From the NCBI GenBank assembly GCA_965233705.1, contig CBDDTF010000002.1, positions 496,001 through 560,000 of the forward strand: a DNA stretch of 64,000 bases. Direction: 5' to 3'. Origin of the DNA: Algihabitans sp965233705. Its GTDB lineage: Bacteria; Pseudomonadota; Alphaproteobacteria; Kiloniellales; DSM-21159. Below are positions 59,519-64,000 of the stretch, one piece after another. Position numbers and translations under genes: made by a program. How positions within the stretch are numbered: position 1 is the first letter of the stretch; every line of letters begins with the position of its first letter. The notes under the pieces are model-generated. The model searched no databases. It was not told the DNA's origin and saw only the letters and a list, made by a program, of their open reading frames with translations.

Positions 59519-60109
59519 TCACAGGATCTCGCAGCTCTCGTCGAAGTCGGGCCGCGGGCTGCGGGGCCGCAGCTTGCTGGCGTCGCCGTAGCCCAGGTTG
59601 CACAGGAAATTGGACTTGATGGCGGTGCCGGCAAAGAACTCGGCGTCGACCCCGGCGTTGTCGAAGCCCGACATGGGGCCGCAGTCCAGGCCCAGCGCCC
59701 GCGCCGCCAGGATCAGGTAGCCGCCCTGCAGCGACCCGTTGCGCACGGCGGTCTCGCGGATCTTCTGCTCCTGGCCGGCAAACCACGCGCGCGCGTCGGT
59801 GTGGGGGAAGAGGTCCGGCAGCCGCTCGGGAAAGGCCAGGTCGTAGCCGACGATGGCGGTGACCGGCGCGGCCATGGTCTTCTCGACGTTGCCGGCGGAG
59901 AGGTGCGGCTTCAGGCGGGCCTTGGCCTCGGGGCTCTTGACGAAGCGCAGGCGCATCGGCTGGCAGTTGGCGCTGGTCGGGCCCATCTTGGCCAGGTCGT
60001 AGACCGCCTGCAGCAGCACGTCGCTGACCGGCTCGTCGCGCCAGGCACTGTGGGTCCGCGCCGCGCGGAACAGCAGATCCAGACTGCGGTCGCTGAGAAT
60101 CTCGCTCAC
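59519..60109 (-). CDS. rutE: Malonic semialdehyde reductase RutE-like nitroreductase
   Basis: A 196-aa FMN enzyme; the length equals that of E. coli RutE. LFRAARTHSAWRDEPVSDVLLQAVYDLAKMGPTSANC and QPMRLRFVKSPEAK (given as separate blocks, LFRAARTHSAWRDEP, DLAKMGPTSANCQP, LRFVKSPEAK) match RutE/HadB-type proteins. No other rut genes are near, so it is more likely a general quinone/aldehyde reductase. GTG 60109 start; GAGGGGCGAGG lies upstream. Confidence 0.88.
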   Translation of the reverse strand: MSEILSDRSLDLLFRAARTHSAWRDEPVSDVLLQAVYDLAKMGPTSANCQPMRLRFVKSPEAKARLKPHLSAGNVEKTMAAPVTAIVGYDLAFPERLPDLFPHTDARAWFAGQEQKIRETAVRNGSLQGGYLILAARALGLDCGPMSGFDNAGVDAEFFAGTAIKSNFLCNLGYGDASKLRPRSPRPDFDESCEIL

Positions 60110-60427
60110 GCCTCGCCCCCTCAAGCCTCGCGCCCCAAGCCTCACCCCGCGCCAGCTTCGCCCGCGCGCCCGGGCTCACTGGCGCACCGACATCCGGCGC
60201 GTCGTCGCGCCGTGCCGCTAAACTGGCCGAGCCGGAGGCGTCAGACAAGACATGCGACGCGTCCGGCGGCCGGCCGCCTACCCCTTTTGTCGGGCGCGCC
60301 GGGCCGCCGCGGCCACAGCGCTTGCCGCTGCGCCGCCGCCGGGGCTAAATCTGGACTTGAAGGAGGCTGCGGGCCTGCGACCGGGTCGGGCGCGGGGCGG
60401 CAGCCGCGATTGGGGGGCCGACTCACC
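60110..60427. other. 318-base gap with no recognised feature
   Basis: GC-rich spacer between the divergent RutE-like and deacetylase genes. It contains an AGGAGG at 60361-60366 with no in-frame start codon after it at suitable distance, and no clear promoter or repeat. Confidence 0.5.
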
Positions 60428-61645
60428 GTGACGGCATCTGCCGCGAGCTTCTGCCGACCGCCGGATCGTGCCGGGCCCGGTCCGGCCGAACCGAAGACCG
60501 CAAGGCCGCGGCGCGCGCCGCGCCGCCGCCAGCCGCGGCCGTCCCAGCCGCGCCTCCCGGGGCTGACGCGGCTGCTCGCGCTGCTGCGCGCCCGCGCCCG
60601 GGCGGCCGGTCTCGGCCTGGCCGGCCTGGCCGCGGCGGCGCTGATGCCGGCGGCGCCGACGGCGGCCCAGAGCTTCCAGCCGGCGCTGCTCGACAGCGGC
60701 GCGGTGGTGCTGGTCTACCACCGCTTCGGCGAGAGCGACTTCCCCTCGACCAACATCACCCTGGAGCAGTTCGAGGCGCATCTGCAGGTGCTGACCTCCG
60801 GCGGCTACCGGGTGCTGCCGCTGCCCGAGATCGTCGCCGCCCTGGCGGAGGGGCGGGCGCTGCCGCCGCGCAGCGTGGGGATCTCGATCGACGACGCCTA
60901 CCTTTCGGTCTGGAGCGAGGCCTGGCCGCGCCTGCGCGCCGCCGGCCTGCCCTTCACGCTGTTCGTGGCGACCGACACGGTCGACCAGGAATCGCCGCGC
61001 TACATGACCTGGAGCCAGCTTCGCGAGCTGGCGGCGCACCCGCTGGTCACCATCGGCAGCCAGACCGCCAGCCACCCGCACATGGCCGACCGGACGCGCG
61101 AGCGCAATCGCGAGGAGATCCTGCGCTCCAACGCCCGCTTCGAGCGCGAGCTGGGCAGCCGCCCGACGCTCTTCGCCTATCCCTTCGGCGAGTTCTCCCT
61201 GGCGGTGCGCAACCTGATCGAGGCCGAGGGCTTTCGCGCCGCCTTCGGCCAGCATTCCGGGGCGATCGGCCAGGCCAGCGACCCTTTCCGCCTGCCCCGC
61301 TTCGCCCTCAACGAGGCCTACGGCACGCTGGAGCGCTTCCGCCTGGTGATCGACACCCTGCCGCTGCCGGCCCTCGACGTGACGCCGGACGATCCGCTGC
61401 TGGGAGCGCAGAACAACCCGCCGGCCTACGGTTTCACCGTGCCCGAGGCGGTCGGCCCGCTGGGCGGCCTGGACTGCTACGCCGGGCGCGGCAACGAGGC
61501 GCGGGTCCAGCGTCTCGACCGCCGCATCGAGGTGCGCTTCGCCGCGCCGCTGCAGCCCGGACGCACCCGCGTCAACTGCACCATGCCCGGTCCCGACGAT
61601 CGCTGGCGCTGGTTCGGCCGTCAGTTCTACCTGCCGGAACGCTAG
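60428..61645 (+). CDS. Polysaccharide deacetylase family protein
   Basis: A 405-aa secreted or membrane-anchored NodB-type deacetylase. It has an Arg/Pro-rich N-terminus, a hydrophobic stretch (GLAGLAAAALMPAAPTAAQ) as signal peptide or anchor, then the NodB domain: VVLVYHRFGESDFP, SIDDAY (catalytic DD), ASHPHM (H-x2-H metal site) and LFAYPFGEFS. A 100-residue C-terminal beta region follows (YGFTVPEAVGPLGGLDCYAGRG). The start is uncertain: GTG 60428 is the best of several. The TAG stop at 61643-61645 is the first triplet of a dispersed repeat. Confidence 0.86.
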   Translation: MTASAASFCRPPDRAGPGPAEPKTARPRRAPRRRQPRPSQPRLPGLTRLLALLRARARAAGLGLAGLAAAALMPAAPTAAQSFQPALLDSGAVVLVYHRFGESDFPSTNITLEQFEAHLQVLTSGGYRVLPLPEIVAALAEGRALPPRSVGISIDDAYLSVWSEAWPRLRAAGLPFTLFVATDTVDQESPRYMTWSQLRELAAHPLVTIGSQTASHPHMADRTRERNREEILRSNARFERELGSRPTLFAYPFGEFSLAVRNLIEAEGFRAAFGQHSGAIGQASDPFRLPRFALNEAYGTLERFRLVIDTLPLPALDVTPDDPLLGAQNNPPAYGFTVPEAVGPLGGLDCYAGRGNEARVQRLDRRIEVRFAAPLQPGRTRVNCTMPGPDDRWRWFGRQFYLPER

Positions 61646-61700
61646 AGCCGATTGTGGTCGTTTTGGACCCACAGCGTGGGTCCGCCGGGCGCCAGACCGC
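61643..61700. repeat. Dispersed hairpin repeat, type B, copy 4
   Basis: TAGAGCCGATTGTGGTCG (61643-61660) followed by the perfect hairpin GGACCCAC-AGC-GTGGGTCC (61665-61683) and GCCGGGCGC. The first triplet is the stop codon of the deacetylase gene. Confidence 0.8.
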
Positions 61701-61875
61701 GCCGCGCTCGACCCCGGCGCAGCGCGGGCCCGCCCGCCCGGCGACCATACCTTTTGACCGGCTCGACGCGGGCTTCTAACATCGCCGGCCTTCAAACCAA
61801 GACCGCGCCGGGTGCTGCGCTTTCCCGCGCCCTGCCAAGCGTGGCCCCACGTTGCGGAAGGGACATCCTCCGACC

Positions 61876-64000
61876 ATGACCGAGACCAAGGCGCTGACCA
61901 CGGCGCAGGAAGCGCTCGACTTCCACTCCAGCGGCCGTCCCGGCAAGTTCGAGATCGCGCCGACCAAGCCGGTGACCACCCAACGCGACCTCTCGCTGGC
62001 CTACTCCCCCGGCGTCGCCGAGCCCTGCAAGCGGATCCACGACGAGCCGCTGCTGGCCTACGACTACACCATCAAGGGCAACCTGGTGGCGGTGATCACC
62101 AACGGCACGGCGGTGCTCGGCCTGGGCAACCTCGGCGCGCTGGCCTCGAAGCCGGTGATGGAGGGCAAGTCGGTCCTCTTCAAGCGCTTCGCCGACGTCG
62201 ATTCCGTCGACCTGGAGGTCTCGACCGAGGAGGTCGATGAGTTCGTCAACTGCGTGCGCTTCCTGGGCGCCACCTTCGGCGGCATCAACCTGGAGGACAT
62301 CAAGGCGCCGGAGTGTTTCATGATCGAGGAGCGGCTGAAGGAGCTGCTCGACATTCCGGTGTTCCACGACGATCAGCACGGCACCGCGATCATCGCCGCC
62401 GCCGGCGTGATCAACGCCCTGCACCTGACCGGCCGCGAGCTGTCCGAGGCCAAGATGGTCATCAACGGCGCCGGCGCCGCCGGGGTGGCCAGCGCCGAGC
62501 TGATGAAGGCCATGGGCATGCGCGCCGAGAACATCCTGCTCTGCGACACCAAGGGCGTCATCTACCGCGGCCGCACCAACGGCATGAACCAGTGGAAGTC
62601 GGCCCACGCCGTCGAGAGCGAGGCGCGCACGCTGGAGGAGGCGCTGGAGGGCGCCGACATCTTCTTCGGGCTGTCGGTCAAGGGCGCCGTGACCCAGGAG
62701 ATGGTCAAGAAGATGGCCGACAAGCCGATCATCTTCGCCATGGCCAATCCCGACCCGGAGATCACGCCGGAGGAGGTCAAGGAGGTGCGCGGCGACGCCA
62801 TCATCGCCACCGGCCGCTCCGACTATCCCAACCAGGTCAACAACGTGCTGGGCTTCCCCTACATCTTCCGCGGGGCGCTGGACGTGCGGGCGACGACCAT
62901 CAACATGGAGATGAAGGTCGCCGCCGCCGAGGCGCTGGCCAAGCTGGCGCGCGAGGACGTGCCCGACGAGGTCGACCGCGCCTACCGCGGCCGCCGGCTG
63001 CGCTACGGGCCGGAGTACATCATCCCCGCCCCCTTCGACCCGCGCCTGATCGTCGAGGTGCCCAAGGCGGTGGCCAGGGCAGCGATGGACAGCGGCGTGG
63101 CGCGCATGCCGATCGAGGACTTCGAGCTCTACGACCACCAGCTCTCCGCCCGCCTCGACCCGACCACCGCCAGCCTGCAGCGCATCTTCGACAAGGTGCG
63201 CGAGCATCCCCAGCGGGTGGTCTTCGCCGAGGGCGAGGAGGAGAAGACGATCCGCGCCGCCTACGCCTTCCTCAACGCCGGCTACGGCACGCCGGTGCTG
63301 ATCGGCCGCCGTCCCCAGATCGAGGAGACCCTGGCCGGCATCGGGCTGCCGAACGACTTCTGCGAGATCGTCAACGCCGGGGTGTCGAACCACCGCGAGC
63401 GCTACACCGAATTCCTCTACAACCGCCTCGCGCGCAAGGGACAGCTCTTCCGCGACTGCACCCGCATGGTCAACCAGAACCGCAACGTCTTCGCCGCCTG
63501 CATGGTCGCCTGCGGCGAGGCCGACGCCATGGTCACCGGCCTGACCCGCGCCTTCAACGTCAACTTCGAGGACATTGGCCGCGCCCTCGACCCCAAGCCG
63601 GGGCACCGGGTCTTCGGGCTCAACATCATCGTCAGCCGCGGCCGCTCGGTCTTCGTCGCCGACACCCAGGTGCACGAGCTGCCCAGCCCCGAGGAGCTGG
63701 CCGACATCGCCATGCAGGCCGCCGCCACCGCGCGGCTGATGGGGCACGAGCCGCGGGTGGCGCTGCTGTCCTTCTCCAACTTCGGCAATCCGCCGCGCGA
63801 GAAGGCGGTGCGGGTGCGCGAGGCGATCGAGGTGCTCGACTCCCGCCGCGCCCGCATCGACTTCGAGTACGACGGCGAGATGCAGGCCAACGTGGCGCTG
63901 AACTTCGAGCTGATGCAGGAGCTCTACCCCTTCTGCCGCCTGTCCGGCCCGGCCAACGTGCTGGTCATGCCGGCGCTGCACTCGGCCCACATCGCCACCC
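61876..64000 (+). CDS. maeB: NADP-dependent malic enzyme, MaeB type (3' end outside window)
   Basis: Decarboxylates malate to pyruvate. The 708 codons seen include the N-terminal malic domain (LSLAYSPGVAEPCKRIHDEP), the catalytic region GNLVAVITNGTAVLGLGNLG and LFKRFADVDSVDLEV, FHDDQHGTAIIAAAGVIN and the NADP-binding VINGAGAAGVA. From about residue 430 there is the phosphotransacetylase-like C-terminal domain (VVFAEGEEEKTIRAAYAF, CGEADAMVTGLTR). In MaeB this domain is regulatory and not active as a Pta. The frame is open to the end of the window, so about 50 residues are missing. It starts at ATG 61876. Confidence 0.96.
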   Translation, partial: MTETKALTTAQEALDFHSSGRPGKFEIAPTKPVTTQRDLSLAYSPGVAEPCKRIHDEPLLAYDYTIKGNLVAVITNGTAVLGLGNLGALASKPVMEGKSVLFKRFADVDSVDLEVSTEEVDEFVNCVRFLGATFGGINLEDIKAPECFMIEERLKELLDIPVFHDDQHGTAIIAAAGVINALHLTGRELSEAKMVINGAGAAGVASAELMKAMGMRAENILLCDTKGVIYRGRTNGMNQWKSAHAVESEARTLEEALEGADIFFGLSVKGAVTQEMVKKMADKPIIFAMANPDPEITPEEVKEVRGDAIIATGRSDYPNQVNNVLGFPYIFRGALDVRATTINMEMKVAAAEALAKLAREDVPDEVDRAYRGRRLRYGPEYIIPAPFDPRLIVEVPKAVARAAMDSGVARMPIEDFELYDHQLSARLDPTTASLQRIFDKVREHPQRVVFAEGEEEKTIRAAYAFLNAGYGTPVLIGRRPQIEETLAGIGLPNDFCEIVNAGVSNHRERYTEFLYNRLARKGQLFRDCTRMVNQNRNVFAACMVACGEADAMVTGLTRAFNVNFEDIGRALDPKPGHRVFGLNIIVSRGRSVFVADTQVHELPSPEELADIAMQAAATARLMGHEPRVALLSFSNFGNPPREKAVRVREAIEVLDSRRARIDFEYDGEMQANVALNFELMQELYPFCRLSGPANVLVMPALHSAHIAT

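Noticed and set aside
59519..60109. A pyrimidine-degradation (rut) operon
   Set aside because: Only a RutE-like gene is present; no rutA, rutB or rutG neighbours are seen.

Overview
The window looks like a piece of the replication-origin region of a high-GC alphaproteobacterial chromosome, most likely from the Rhodospirillales or a related order; I cannot name a species. The reasons are very high GC with G/C-ending third codon positions, a MucR/Ros regulator, an alphaproteobacterial-type Fur without zinc-finger cysteines, DUF2336 and DUF6489 proteins, an ornithine-lipid gene pair, and an intergenic region with DnaA-box-like sites between hemE and an RP001/PPDK-regulator homologue, the place where Caulobacter and Rickettsia carry oriC. 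Nothing in the window looks like a phage, an insertion sequence, a CRISPR array, a tRNA or an rRNA.

Layout. 1-7.5 kb: recR, a secreted DUF4139 protein, an OsmC-family protein, rmuC, then def-fmt-truA, followed by a 300-bp block of dispersed hairpin repeats. 7.5-15 kb: dapE coupled to a small membrane protein, a TTG-started SDR oxidoreductase, a BacNav-type ion channel, and a LysR regulator divergent from a two-gene operon encoding a 2OG/Fe(II) oxygenase (HalD/BesD-like fold) and an M24 protein closely resembling the DMSP lyase DddP. 14.5-19.7 kb: yggS, a PiuC-type hydroxylase, xth, a highly structured non-coding stretch, and a tightly overlapping ppsR-maf-aroE operon.

19.7-25.1 kb: the putative oriC, then hemE-hemH-hemJ (last steps of haem synthesis), a VOC protein and rho with a long leader. 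25.2-32 kb: a nucleoside deoxyribosyltransferase-like gene, two overlapping MFS transporters, an MBL-fold hydrolase, a methyltransferase and a membrane class III nucleotide cyclase. 31.9-38.2 kb: the chromosome-segregation and tRNA-modification block mnmE-mnmG-rsmG-parA-parB on the minus strand, with three perfect 16-bp parS palindromes. Two of these are intergenic and one is inside rsmG.

38-49 kb: mostly single housekeeping or stress genes (nitroreductase, DUF6489, thioredoxin-domain protein, MGMT, dienelactone hydrolase, quinone reductase, radical SAM protein, Tat-exported M15-type peptidase, EamA transporter with a divergent LysR). 49-54.5 kb: SOUL protein, GNAT-GDPD pair, and a DUF2336-histidine kinase operon with a PleC/DivJ-like kinase core and a near-consensus CtrA site upstream. 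55-64 kb: fur-olsB-olsA (iron regulator coupled to ornithine-lipid synthesis), mucR with a strong promoter, tsaB-rimI, a RutE-type nitroreductase, a polysaccharide deacetylase and the 5' part of a MaeB-type malic enzyme that runs off the window.

Two themes stand out. First, hairpin-forming intergenic repeats abut genes and provide the stop codons of three of them. Second, short GC-rich tandem repeats occur both inside proteins (MnmE G domain, cyclase and oxygenase N-termini) and at gene ends (the olsA stop codon). Many genes overlap by exactly 4 bp (ATGA/GTGA), so translational coupling is common here.
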